A stretch of DNA of 64,000 bases from Ferruginibacter sp. (GCA_017983695.1 JAGOAX010000008.1:1-64000); one strand, 5' to 3'; counted from the stretch's first letter, positions 17,028 to 26,748 are shown. The notes: generated by a model from the sequence alone, not told the origin. Made by a program: numbers and translations.

Positions 17028-18530
17028 TTAAAATTTTTCTTTTAATGGTTTCCTGTCAATTTTTCCATTGGTATTCAATGGAAATGAATTTATAAACCGC
17101 AGCTGTGTTGGAATCATGTAACCCGGCATTTTTGTTTTCATATAACTAATCAGTTCTTTTGTATCAAACTCTTCAGCTTCTATAACCATCCCAATTTCTG
17201 TGTTGTTAATTTTATTTGTAAAAGCAATGGCAACAGCATTAATTTTTTTCAGGTATTCTTTGGCAAAAAATTCTATTTCAGAAAGTTCAACCCTGAAACC
17301 CTGTACTTTTATTTGAGAGTCTATTCTTCCCAAATACATAATATCCCCATCTGTATCTGCAAGGCAAAGATCTCCGGTTTTATAAAACCGGGTAGCAATT
17401 CCATTATAGTCAATGTAAAAAAAAGCTTCTTTATTTTTTTCTTCGTTTTTCCAGTAACCAGGTGTTAATTGCACACCACCAAGACATAACTGACCTTTTT
17501 CTCCGGGTTTAACTATTTCATTATTCTCGTTAACAATAATCGTATATGTTTCCAGCATTGCCTGGCCTATAGATAACAGGCCATTTGAGGTTTTATTATC
17601 CTTAGCTGGTTCATAGGTATAGTGTGTACAAAAAATTGTGTCTTCTGTTGGCCCGTACACATTCATTATTTTGGCATTGGGAATACAATTTGCCCATTCC
17701 TTTGTTACATCTAAAGGAAGTGCCTCACCACAAAACAAACTATACTTCATACTTGCACTATCTATCTCTTCAAAATACGGACGCAGGTAATGAATGATAG
17801 AAGGCACCATCAATGCATGTGTTAAATGATGCTCCTCCAATAACTCGGCAATATAATTAAACTTGATTTTATCTTTTGGAATAGTATAAACACAAGCTCC
17901 CTTTAGCAATGGCGCTAAATAAGACATTACAGACAGGTCGAAAGTAAGTTCAAACATCTGTAAACACTTGTCTGTTGCATCCATTTTAATATCCAGTGCA
18001 AAAAAAGCCTTCATAAACCCTGCAAGGTTTAATCTACTGATAGGCACACCTTTTGGTACGCCTGTTGTTCCGGACGTGAAAAATATATATGCAAGCGCTT
18101 CGTCAGCAACCTCGTGTGGTATTAAATTATTTTTTCTAAAGATTAACTCTTTTGACTTTATAACAATCAGATCAGTAAATAATGATTGGCTGGATGAATC
18201 TATAACTGCTACTGCTCCTGCCTGGCTTAAAACATTTCTGTTACGTTCTGCAGGTGTTTCGGGATTAACAGGCACATAACATTTTCCCTCTAACCACAAA
18301 GCAATAATGGCCGCATATGTTTCAATATCATCATTGGCAACCAATCCAACATTAATATCATCTTGCTGTAAGTCCTTAACTGCATCTCTTATTGCAGAAA
18401 CTATTTCGCCTAACTGCTGGTAGCTATAAAAAACATTATTAATGCAAAACGCATTGTTATCAGCACATTTATTGAATGATACTAATAATGGTTCTAAAAC
18501 CTGCTCTTCAAATGTATTTTTATTTTTCAT
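17028..18530 (-). CDS. Amino acid adenylation enzyme, DltA-like
   Basis: The 500-residue stand-alone adenylation enzyme is the length of DltA (about 500). Core motifs are FFTSGTTGVPKGVPIS (ATP loop), FDLSVM (its Asp would bind the substrate amine), NVYGPTED, YKTGDL and NTNGKIDRK with the catalytic Lys490. The LFCGEALP stretch places a Cys where DltA enzymes have the Cys linked to D-alanine selection. It would make an aminoacyl-AMP and load a carrier protein downstream. By hand alignment the pocket residues read roughly D-L-M-L-L-C-V-I-F-K, suggesting a small amino acid; this is tentative. Confidence 0.88.
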   Translation of the reverse strand: MKNKNTFEEQVLEPLLVSFNKCADNNAFCINNVFYSYQQLGEIVSAIRDAVKDLQQDDINVGLVANDDIETYAAIIALWLEGKCYVPVNPETPAERNRNVLSQAGAVAVIDSSSQSLFTDLIVIKSKELIFRKNNLIPHEVADEALAYIFFTSGTTGVPKGVPISRLNLAGFMKAFFALDIKMDATDKCLQMFELTFDLSVMSYLAPLLKGACVYTIPKDKIKFNYIAELLEEHHLTHALMVPSIIHYLRPYFEEIDSASMKYSLFCGEALPLDVTKEWANCIPNAKIMNVYGPTEDTIFCTHYTYEPAKDNKTSNGLLSIGQAMLETYTIIVNENNEIVKPGEKGQLCLGGVQLTPGYWKNEEKNKEAFFYIDYNGIATRFYKTGDLCLADTDGDIMYLGRIDSQIKVQGFRVELSEIEFFAKEYLKKINAVAIAFTNKINNTEIGMVIEAEEFDTKELISYMKTKMPGYMIPTQLRFINSFPLNTNGKIDRKPLKEKF

Positions 18531-18580
18531 ATTAACCTGTTCAACAATTAAAAATATTATATAGTAATGTCTTCATTTTT

Positions 18581-20479
18581 TTACCCGTCGATATATTCCC
18601 TGCACCATAATTCCAGCGTAAGTAACTGGTATATCTGGTAGGCATTATCCTCACTTCCATTCCTGTCGTTATCAATCAGTTTTTTTACAACTGCATAGTT
18701 CACAAATCCTCTTTTTGTTATTGTCTGTTCAGATAATAATTCGTCAACCATCGGTCTTAAATCATTTGATATCCACGATCTGATAGGTGCACCAAAAGAT
18801 GCTTTAGGCCTGTAAATAATTTCTTTGGGAAGAAATTTTTCTGCAGCCTTTTTCAATACAAATTTTGAAATTCCTTTTTGTATTTTATATTTTCCGGGAA
18901 TTTCCATTGCTTTTGTAATAACCAGTTTATCTATAAACGGAACCCTCACTTCAACAGAAGCAGCCATGGAAGCCCTGTCAGAGTAAGTTAAATTTAATCC
19001 CAGCATAAACATGTTAATGTCTGTATTACAAATACGATTGAAAGGATCGTCTTTAAACTTAGAATCGAATATTTCTTTATGCTCCGTATTAATAGCTTCA
19101 ATTCCCTGCCAGTAATCTGCTTTTAATAATTCTTTTAACTGGTCGGTGTCATAATAAGAATAGCTTCTCATATAGGCACGTTCAAGTGGCATAGTTGCAA
19201 AACTCATAAAGCGTTTTGCCCATCGTCCGAATTTAAATCCCCTGCCCGAAATTTTAACCGGTAACAGATTAACCACTTTTGAAATTATATATTTTACCGG
19301 TTGGGGTAACCTGTTAAACCGCTGTGCCATCATAGTGGCTTTTTGCCTGCGGTAACCAAAAAATATTTCATCGGCACCCATACCCGATAATAATACTTTA
19401 ACGCCTTTATCTCTTGCTGCTTTGCATATTAAATACGTATTAATAGCCGCTGGGTCTCCAATAGGTTCATCTAATGATTTTACCATCGCCGGCAAATCTT
19501 TAAGAATATCCGGGCTTATTTTTATTACGTTATGATCTAAATTAAACATACCGGCAAGCATGTTAGCATACTTCTCATCGTCTGGCATGCTTTCGGCTTT
19601 TTTATCTTTATCTTCTGTACCGATAGTATAGGTAGATAAGTGGTCATTTGATTTTTTTGCCAGAACTGAGATCAATGAAGAATCAAGACCACCGCTTAAA
19701 AAACAACTTACAGGTACATCGGCTACCATATGACGTTTAACTGATGACTCCATAGTATCAGCAACATCTGTAGCTATACTGTCAATATTAGCAGATGCTT
19801 TGCTACCAGTATTATCCTGTAGTTCCCAATATTTAACCAGCTTAAGGCCTGTTGTTTTATTGTAAGAGATATAATGTGCCGGAGGAAGTTTATAGCATCC
19901 TTTAAACATTGATTCATTACCTGATATCCATATATAGTTTAAACAACTAACAAGAGATTTTGGGTTGATAGTTTTGTTGAAGCCCGGAACATGAACCAGA
20001 GTTTTCAATTCGGAACTAAAAGCGAATGCACCATTTATTTGTGTATAAAATAAAGGCTTTATTCCAAAATGATCACGGGCAATAAATAATTCACCTGTGG
20101 TTCTGTTATAAATAGCAAAAGCAAACATGCCAAGAAAATGATTCAGACAATCATAACCATAATGTTTGAACATCTCCACCACTACTTCAGTATCCGACGA
20201 GGTATTGAATGTTACCTGCTTCTCAGCAATCAGTTTATCCTGAAGTTCTTTATAATTATATATTTCGCCGTTAAATACAGTTACCAGGTCGTGTTTATGA
20301 AAAGGCTGGTTAGCGGCCTCACTTAAATCAATTATTGAAAGACGTTGGTGAGCAAAGGCAATATAATCATCCTGCCACACAGACTGATTATCCGGTCCAC
20401 GATGCTGCTGAATCTTATTTGCTTTTGAAGCAAGATCAGTATTATTTTCAAAACCAATAAACCCGGCAAGTCCACACAT
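18581..20479 (-). CDS. Asparagine synthase-type amidotransferase (glutamine-hydrolysing)
   Basis: The 632-residue protein begins MCGLAGFIG, so Cys2 is the glutaminase nucleophile. It has the N-terminal class II amidotransferase domain (to about residue 210) and a synthetase domain with the PP-loop FLSGGLDSSL. Cluster-resident AsnB homologues such as WbpS amidate uronic acids or amino acid substituents of O-antigens using glutamine as nitrogen donor. Here it is the gene just upstream of the adenylation enzyme in the transcription order. A second, separate AsnB lies at 42480-44333, so this copy is likely dedicated to the polysaccharide. Substrate unknown. Confidence 0.88.
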   Translation of the reverse strand: MCGLAGFIGFENNTDLASKANKIQQHRGPDNQSVWQDDYIAFAHQRLSIIDLSEAANQPFHKHDLVTVFNGEIYNYKELQDKLIAEKQVTFNTSSDTEVVVEMFKHYGYDCLNHFLGMFAFAIYNRTTGELFIARDHFGIKPLFYTQINGAFAFSSELKTLVHVPGFNKTINPKSLVSCLNYIWISGNESMFKGCYKLPPAHYISYNKTTGLKLVKYWELQDNTGSKASANIDSIATDVADTMESSVKRHMVADVPVSCFLSGGLDSSLISVLAKKSNDHLSTYTIGTEDKDKKAESMPDDEKYANMLAGMFNLDHNVIKISPDILKDLPAMVKSLDEPIGDPAAINTYLICKAARDKGVKVLLSGMGADEIFFGYRRQKATMMAQRFNRLPQPVKYIISKVVNLLPVKISGRGFKFGRWAKRFMSFATMPLERAYMRSYSYYDTDQLKELLKADYWQGIEAINTEHKEIFDSKFKDDPFNRICNTDINMFMLGLNLTYSDRASMAASVEVRVPFIDKLVITKAMEIPGKYKIQKGISKFVLKKAAEKFLPKEIIYRPKASFGAPIRSWISNDLRPMVDELLSEQTITKRGFVNYAVVKKLIDNDRNGSEDNAYQIYQLLTLELWCREYIDG

Positions 20480-20535
20480 TTAAAAATATTTTTAAATTTT
20501 AAATATTGCTGATTATGTCTTCAGCTAATTCCTTT

Positions 20536-21606
20536 TTAAATCTTATTAAAGTATTCCATCAGCTTGGCAACAATTTTTTCTGCTGTAAAGTTTTCTGCCA
20601 GTACTAAATTATTCCTGCCCATTTTATCCTGTAATGCTTTATCATTTGCCAGCATACTCATTTGCTGATACAATTGTTGCGGATTTTTCTTTTCAACCCA
20701 CAGGCAATGTTCCCGTTCTGTAAAGTAATCTGCTGCTGCTCTTATTTTAGTTGTAATAACCGGCTTGCCAGCTCCAACAGCCTGAAATACCGCCATCGGA
20801 AATCCTTCCTGATGGTAAGTTGGTAAAATAAGTATATCACAGTTAGCGTAATAACTTCTTGTTTCACTCTCGGGTATATGACCCAGTAGACTGATATTTT
20901 TTTGCAGGCCATATTCATTGATTAACCTATTAGCCTCTGTAACAAGTGGCCCATCTCCCAGGCAAAACAATTTAAAATTGGTTTTAACTTCTTTTAATAA
21001 TCTGCAGGCTTCAACCAGGTCTATAATACCTTTCTCATGCATAAAACGTCCAACAAACAAAAGCACGGTTGTTTGTTCTGATAAACCTGCCTTTGTTTTA
21101 AATTCACTATCCTGCTGATATAAATTTTTATCAATAACATTGGCCGTAACCTGAACCTTACCGGCTGGTACACCAACACTTAAAAAATTTTCACGCTCTT
21201 CACTAGATAACACTAATAATAAAGCCGCTTTCTTAAATATGTACTTTTTAAGCAAGTTTGTTTTTGAAAAAACAGCAGCGCTTTCCGAACCGTGAAATTT
21301 TAATACTATTTTAATTTTTTTGTTTTGTGTTTTTAAAATAAAAATAGTGATCGAGTCCCTGATTAAGGTTTTAAAATCAAGTGCTGTATTCAAATAAACA
21401 ATATCGCTTTTCTGGATGGCCGCCTTTTTTTTAAGATCGAATGCGTTTTTTAGCAACAGCTTAAAACTTCCTATCAATCCATTGGCTGCACCCCAATTAC
21501 CATAGGCACAGGCTTCTGTTGTTGCTCCGGCTTTTTGAAATGCATTTATTTCTGCCTGTGCAATTTCTGTATGTGTGGTACCATGTAAGCCAAATAGTAT
21601 CTTCAT
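20536..21606 (-). CDS. Glycosyltransferase family 4 (GT-B fold)
   Basis: The 356-residue protein has the GT4 pattern. The acceptor half begins KILFGLHGTTHTEIAQAE. The nucleotide-sugar half includes LLFVGRFMHEKGIIDLVEA and the ILPTYHQEGFPMAVFQAVG element with the conserved E-x7-E-like acidic site that holds the donor in retaining GT4 enzymes. It has no membrane segments and would work at the cytoplasmic face on the lipid-linked repeat unit. It is 18 bases from the next glycosyltransferase gene. Donor and linkage cannot be told. Confidence 0.88.
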   Translation of the reverse strand: MKILFGLHGTTHTEIAQAEINAFQKAGATTEACAYGNWGAANGLIGSFKLLLKNAFDLKKKAAIQKSDIVYLNTALDFKTLIRDSITIFILKTQNKKIKIVLKFHGSESAAVFSKTNLLKKYIFKKAALLLVLSSEERENFLSVGVPAGKVQVTANVIDKNLYQQDSEFKTKAGLSEQTTVLLFVGRFMHEKGIIDLVEACRLLKEVKTNFKLFCLGDGPLVTEANRLINEYGLQKNISLLGHIPESETRSYYANCDILILPTYHQEGFPMAVFQAVGAGKPVITTKIRAAADYFTEREHCLWVEKKNPQQLYQQMSMLANDKALQDKMGRNNLVLAENFTAEKIVAKLMEYFNKI

Positions 21607-21624
21607 TATTATTTTAAGTATAAC

Positions 21625-22800
21625 TTAAGCTGCGTTAAAAATTAATAACAATTTTTCACTTATCCTTTCAGAATCAAAATGTATTTCTGCCGTTTTCCTT
21701 GCTTCTGATCCCAATGAACTTATTTTCTCCGGATTCTTTATAAATGCTAATAAAGCTCCTGCAATATCACTTGCAGAATCCGGGTTTATCAGCAAAGCAT
21801 TTACATCATTGAATAAATATTTAGACACATCGCCAACTTTAGTTGCAACCACGCCTTTACCCGAAGCTAAGAATTCGCCCAGTTTAAAAGGAAAGCCTGC
21901 ATTGGCAAACTGCGAATTGATCCTGGTCATGCAGAATATGTCGCAGCCGTTTAATGTGGTATAATATTCATCCGTATTTAAAAATCCTTTGAAAATGATC
22001 CTGTTCTTATTCTCCGATCTTCCTATTCTTTGCTTTAATTTATCAGTATCCGCCGGGTTACCTAATCCCGTTAAAATAAGCTGGATATTTTTATCTTCCT
22101 TACTTACGGTATCATATGCATCAAGTAGATAAGCTAGTCCATCCTTTGGGGCAAAGGAACCTCCATAAAATATTTTCAAGTTGTTTTTATCCGGCTGGTA
22201 ACCGGCATTTTTAAAATAATTGAGGTTAACGGTTATTGGTATTAAATATACCGGGGCTTTGCCTTTAGCAATAATTTCGGCTCTGGAATATAAATGGTCA
22301 GAAATAGCAACATAAGCACTTGTAAAACGCCTGGAAAGTTTAAATAAAAACAACGAGGTTTTAATTCTTACTTTATTGATAAACCCAACATGAGCCTCAT
22401 AGCGGTTGTCTTCAATAATATCAAGAATAATCTTGTAACCTATGAGCTTTGCATACAGTATGAATACAATATTTTTCAGGTCCGGGTAATTATAATTGTA
22501 AAGGATATTTTTATACCCAGGTATTTTACTGTTTTTTAAAAAAGATATTCCGCCAGCCCAAAAACTGAAAATGGAAAAAATATTACTCAACCGGAAACCA
22601 ATGACCTTAAAATTTATATTGTTGAGATTTCCTTTTTTTCCGATCGGCTCTTTATTGTCAGATTGATAAATGAGGTTATTTGCAGTTATTAAATTCTTAC
22701 TGATCAGCGGCTCAAACAGGTTTCGTACCCGTGTTGAACCAGCCATCCCATCAAAACAGGAAACACCCATTATTACAATATTACAGCCGGAAGAAGTCAT
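21625..22800 (-). CDS. Glycosyltransferase family 4-like
   Basis: The 391-residue GT-B protein shows NLKIFYGGSFAPKDGLAYLLDAY at the start of the C-terminal half (about residues 205-225, abbreviated), then LILTGLGNPAD, IIFKGFLNTDEYY and GFPFKLGEFLASGKGVVAT. The last element carries the donor-binding acidic residue. The N-terminal part has a hydrophobic stretch (NIVFILYAKLIGYKIILD) that may dock to the membrane. It sits in a run of three glycosyltransferase genes downstream of the wzy-like gene. Donor unknown. Confidence 0.85.
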   Translation of the reverse strand: MTSSGCNIVIMGVSCFDGMAGSTRVRNLFEPLISKNLITANNLIYQSDNKEPIGKKGNLNNINFKVIGFRLSNIFSIFSFWAGGISFLKNSKIPGYKNILYNYNYPDLKNIVFILYAKLIGYKIILDIIEDNRYEAHVGFINKVRIKTSLFLFKLSRRFTSAYVAISDHLYSRAEIIAKGKAPVYLIPITVNLNYFKNAGYQPDKNNLKIFYGGSFAPKDGLAYLLDAYDTVSKEDKNIQLILTGLGNPADTDKLKQRIGRSENKNRIIFKGFLNTDEYYTTLNGCDIFCMTRINSQFANAGFPFKLGEFLASGKGVVATKVGDVSKYLFNDVNALLINPDSASDIAGALLAFIKNPEKISSLGSEARKTAEIHFDSERISEKLLLIFNAA

Positions 22801-22827
22801 AACTAAAATGTCGTGTTTTGTATTTAA

Positions 22828-24135
22828 TTAAGATACCAAAGATGAAATCACTTCTTTAAATTCATTCCTGATCTTAACCGAATTATAATTTGCCTCAGCG
22901 ATTCTAATTGCATTTTCAGCTAATTCCTTTCTTAAAGTATCGTTGGTGATCAATGTATTTATTGCTTCTGCCAATGCTTCCACATTATTTTCAGTTACCA
23001 CTTTAGCCCAGTTATTTCTTTGCCCATCTTTCATAAGCGCTGTTTCTCCTGGGCCAAACATAATAACAGGAGTGCCGCTTATCATGTATTCCGGAGCTTT
23101 GGTTGGCATAGAATATTTTATAAACCTTATTGATTCTGTCGAGAAATCGTAGGGCAAATAAAGAAAGTCGGCCTCCGCAAAAACTCTTGGCAGCTCATCG
23201 TAGGGTACCATAGCTTTATGCGTTACACAATTATAAGTGTCAACCCATAAAGGTTTGTCTTTTGTTTGCAGAATGAATTTTACCGATCTGTGAAACTGCA
23301 TGTTCACTTGCTCAATAGCCTTTGCAATTGTTTCCAGCGATGTTTCAATACCAGGTCCAATTCTTCCTGCATACAGGATGGATGGTGTTGTACCTAATTC
23401 ATAATTTTTTCTCTGGTGGCTTTTCCAAAAATCAATTTCAATTGGGTTATGAAAAGTGATAAAATTCTTGCCATACCTGGTTTTATATTCTTCTGCCATA
23501 TCATGGCTTATACTTAATAAAATGGTTGACTTATCCATCAAAGCCCTTAACTCACGATCAATTTTTTTATACCAGACATTTTTAAACGGTCCCTTTTGGC
23601 TGATGGTAGAAGGCCAATCATCCATTACATGATAAATCATTGGCTTCTTCACATACTCCTGTAATAACCGGCAAAACAAAACCCCTTCTCTTGATGTTGC
23701 CTGTGCATATATAACGTCCGGGTTATACTCATCAAGCCATTTACACAATTTATCTGATAGCGTGATTTTAGATATACTATGAAAGAGGCCGATATATTCT
23801 AAAGACGGGTAAAAATATTTATCAATTATTTTTGTTCTGAATTTTGCTTTGGCCGATACCGGTCCGGGTTTATCATTGCTTTTTTTTACTTTAACGCTAC
23901 CTGATAAAACTTTACGCTGTAAAAGATTAAACGGAAAGTTCCATTTGTATTCTTCACTACCAAGTAAATAATAGGTGTCGCATATTTCAGTGTTTAAATT
24001 ATTGAACATATGATCGGTACATACTACCGCTATTTTATCCTTATCCCAACCACCAAAAAGATTAGCCTGGGTAATACCACCACCAAAATTGTTGTTAAAG
24101 GGTTGCCCGATAATTAAAACCTTTGGTAAAGACAT
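22828..24135 (-). CDS. Glycosyltransferase (GT-B fold, GT4-like)
   Basis: The 435-residue protein begins KVLIIGQPFNNNFGGGIT, a glycine-rich acceptor-domain loop common in GT4-like proteins. The C-terminal half has SILYAGRIGPGIETSLETI, ADFLYLPYDF and KAPEYMISGTPVIMFGP with the acidic donor-binding position. The acceptor half also contains MIYHVMDDWPSTI, resembling the H-D/W motifs of Bacteroidota exopolysaccharide transferases. Probably adds one sugar to the repeat unit. Donor unknown. Confidence 0.85.
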   Translation of the reverse strand: MSLPKVLIIGQPFNNNFGGGITQANLFGGWDKDKIAVVCTDHMFNNLNTEICDTYYLLGSEEYKWNFPFNLLQRKVLSGSVKVKKSNDKPGPVSAKAKFRTKIIDKYFYPSLEYIGLFHSISKITLSDKLCKWLDEYNPDVIYAQATSREGVLFCRLLQEYVKKPMIYHVMDDWPSTISQKGPFKNVWYKKIDRELRALMDKSTILLSISHDMAEEYKTRYGKNFITFHNPIEIDFWKSHQRKNYELGTTPSILYAGRIGPGIETSLETIAKAIEQVNMQFHRSVKFILQTKDKPLWVDTYNCVTHKAMVPYDELPRVFAEADFLYLPYDFSTESIRFIKYSMPTKAPEYMISGTPVIMFGPGETALMKDGQRNNWAKVVTENNVEALAEAINTLITNDTLRKELAENAIRIAEANYNSVKIRNEFKEVISSLVS

Positions 24136-24180
24136 TTTAAAATTTAATTTTTTTGACCCGAGTGTTAAAGCTTATTAATT

Positions 24181-25476
24181 TCATCCCTGCAAATATGTTT
24201 TAATAGTATTGTTTGACAGGTTCCTGATCTTTTCTGAATAACAAATCCCTACTGATACCCAAACCAGTAAATAATTCATAGTAAAAACAATACCCCCGGA
24301 AGGATACAGATAAACGATCCATAACAAAACCCACATCGCTGCAGCTTTTGACAAGACATTTCTCGACTTGAACAGGCCTTTGTATACTGCCGGAATAAAC
24401 ATCAAAAGCAATAATGCCAGGCTTATTATACCCCCCTTCAAAATTATTTGTAAATAACCTGTTTCAATATTATCCCGGTATCCAGCTCCTTCGGCATCAT
24501 TTACGTTTTCCACTATCGGGCAATAATATTTTCCCTTAATTCCTTTACCAATGATCCAATCTGTTGAAGACATATCTGCATACATCCAAACTTCCACACC
24601 TGACCTGGTGTCTTCTTCCCCTCTTTCAATAAGAAAACTAAACATAGAATGCTCTTTCATACTGGTTACAAGCAGGAATGCAGCCCCTGATAAAATCACT
24701 GCCATGCCAATTATCAGAGCTTTTTTTTTAGTCCCCATTATATAGATCATACCCACACATGCCGCCGTACTTGCACACATGAATATCAGCCCCCTGCGTG
24801 CCCTGAAAATGGCAAAGAAAAGTGTAACGAGTAAAACCAGTATGGCAAAAATATTTTTAGTACCAATACCCAATAAAGTCTTTTTTCCACCAAAATAAAT
24901 AGAATTAAATACCAGAAAGCCTATAGGCAGAGCCAGAAAAACAGAAAGATTCTCAACCAGACCCTGACTTATCAGGTTCAACCGGTCGTAATCATGCAGC
25001 GTATCATAAAATATAAAAACGTTAAGCAGAAAAAACCCACCAAAAATCAGTAATATATCAATTACTTTTTTATATACCCCAATGTTTTTGGGCAGTAATA
25101 TAACCACAGAAGCGAAATAAGGTAGTATGCCGAAAGTAGGATCAAGGAACATTTGCTTTAGAGCGTCCTTGTCATATACTGCCCCCCGCAAAACAATAGT
25201 TACGGAGTAAAGTAAATTAATAATAAAAAGTATTTCAAGGAGCTTGTCATCAAACTTAAACTTCATTAAACCAGACCCGCCGGCAACCATTGCTATAAAT
25301 CCCATAATCTGAACAAGCTGGCAGTTGGCAGGCGTTATAAAAGACGCTTCGGCTGCTGCAAGTACAAAAAAAGCCATATAGATAGTAAGCCCATACCAGA
25401 ATAGACTGAGGCTTGTTTCCTGCTTTTTGGAAACCGTAAGTAAATTTTCCCCGATGTATATATTTTTCTGTATCAC
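24181..25476 (-). CDS. Wzy-like O-antigen/capsule polymerase or ligase family membrane protein
   Basis: The 431-residue protein is almost entirely hydrophobic with about 11 membrane segments and one larger periplasmic loop (about residues 270-325, rich in charged residues). The LFFAIFRARRGLIFM stretch has the basic residues found in Wzy/O-antigen ligase family proteins. Low sequence conservation is normal for Wzy. Since the locus has a flippase (30533-31921) and export proteins, a polymerase is expected, and this is the only suitable candidate. It would join repeat units at the periplasmic side. Confidence 0.75.
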   Translation of the reverse strand: MIQKNIYIGENLLTVSKKQETSLSLFWYGLTIYMAFFVLAAAEASFITPANCQLVQIMGFIAMVAGGSGLMKFKFDDKLLEILFIINLLYSVTIVLRGAVYDKDALKQMFLDPTFGILPYFASVVILLPKNIGVYKKVIDILLIFGGFFLLNVFIFYDTLHDYDRLNLISQGLVENLSVFLALPIGFLVFNSIYFGGKKTLLGIGTKNIFAILVLLVTLFFAIFRARRGLIFMCASTAACVGMIYIMGTKKKALIIGMAVILSGAAFLLVTSMKEHSMFSFLIERGEEDTRSGVEVWMYADMSSTDWIIGKGIKGKYYCPIVENVNDAEGAGYRDNIETGYLQIILKGGIISLALLLLMFIPAVYKGLFKSRNVLSKAAAMWVLLWIVYLYPSGGIVFTMNYLLVWVSVGICYSEKIRNLSNNTIKTYLQG

Positions 25477-25572
25477 AGAATTTCAAAAAAATTAAATTTT
25501 TATATTTTTTTATGTAAGCTGTTCCGGTATAAGGAATGGCTTAATCTTTTTTTAACCAGATTAAGAATGATG

Positions 25573-26739
25573 CTAGTTCTTTTTAAAAGTCTTTTGTCCC
25601 TTTGTATTAATATAATCCAGTAAATATTTACTTAACGTATGGCCGGCTTTTATATGACCGCTGTTTTTCCAATGGCCGCCATCAATGGTCAAATAATCCT
25701 CCTTAGTAAACTGGTCTATCGGATCAATGTATTTCAACGATAATTCATTCAATATTTTTATTGTATTCTGATAATTCACATCTTTTTTCGTTACGTCATC
25801 AAGTGAAGGAATAACCACTACAATTAATTCGGCATTATTTTCTTTAACATAGTCATTTAACTGTTTAAGATATTCTTTTGTAGAGTTGTATTGCTTATCT
25901 GCAATCTTAGTTTTTTTGCCGCTTAACCGGTTTGTGATTTTAGTTTTAAGATCACTAACAAAAGCAATACACCTGCTTCTGACAAGTATTTTTTGCACAA
26001 AATTTAATTCCTCCATCGGATAAGATCCGGTAGCTTTTTTATACGCCTCCCTGTTTGTTATTTTAACCGGGTTTAAATCCTTATCCAGATCGTATTGATT
26101 ATAGCAGGATGCCAGTTTATTAAATACTAATCTGTCGAATGGAAGTATATTATCTCCAAAATCGTTACCCACATAAAATCCTAAAACAACGTAATTGGAT
26201 TTTTGCCGTGGTAAATATTTTTTTGCGGTAAAAAGTGCATGGTTTGTTCCGGTAGCCGGCATTCCCGTGTTCCAAACCATTGATGGATATACTTTTTTAA
26301 GGTCGCTTTCAAAAATATCAACATAAGAACTGCCTATGTCTGAAGAGGCTCCCCAAGTGAAACTGTCTCCTGTCACCAGCACCTTCAATGAATCAGCACC
26401 TTGTGAAACTTCTGTAAAATCATCCTTGTCATGATAACCATCATTATTGATCATCATCAGTCTTTTATAATACCATATTTCCCGTAAAAAATATACCGAA
26501 TCTTCTTTAGTAGCCTGATGGGCTACATACCTGGGGCCATTAACTGAATCGCAGGTCCACCATTTTGCCTGGGTATATGAAACCTTTTTCATTACATCAT
26601 ACCTTGATTGGTAGTGCATAAAAGACAAAACAATTTCGGAGATTATGAATATAACTGCAAATAAAAATAACAGCGTAAAGAAAACAAACTTTAGTTTTTT
26701 TCCTTTAGAGATATTTTTTTTTTCGCTTTGTTCCGACAT
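25573..26739 (-). CDS. Membrane-anchored SGNH/GDSL hydrolase (SxtL-like position)
   Basis: The 388-residue protein has an N-terminal membrane anchor (about residues 17-40) and an SGNH domain. The nucleophile block is LVTGDSFTWG (Ser126), and the late block is DGGHWKNSGH, giving an Asp-x-x-His pair. It follows the carbamoyltransferase gene by 9 bases and belongs to a four-gene block whose order matches sxtL next to sxtI-J-K in saxitoxin clusters. Its job could be transfer or trimming of an O-linked group on the exported glycan. The link to SxtL is by gene order and family type, not measured identity. Confidence 0.75.
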   Translation of the reverse strand: MSEQSEKKNISKGKKLKFVFFTLLFLFAVIFIISEIVLSFMHYQSRYDVMKKVSYTQAKWWTCDSVNGPRYVAHQATKEDSVYFLREIWYYKRLMMINNDGYHDKDDFTEVSQGADSLKVLVTGDSFTWGASSDIGSSYVDIFESDLKKVYPSMVWNTGMPATGTNHALFTAKKYLPRQKSNYVVLGFYVGNDFGDNILPFDRLVFNKLASCYNQYDLDKDLNPVKITNREAYKKATGSYPMEELNFVQKILVRSRCIAFVSDLKTKITNRLSGKKTKIADKQYNSTKEYLKQLNDYVKENNAELIVVVIPSLDDVTKKDVNYQNTIKILNELSLKYIDPIDQFTKEDYLTIDGGHWKNSGHIKAGHTLSKYLLDYINTKGQKTFKKN

Positions 26740-26748
26740 AAAATAAAT

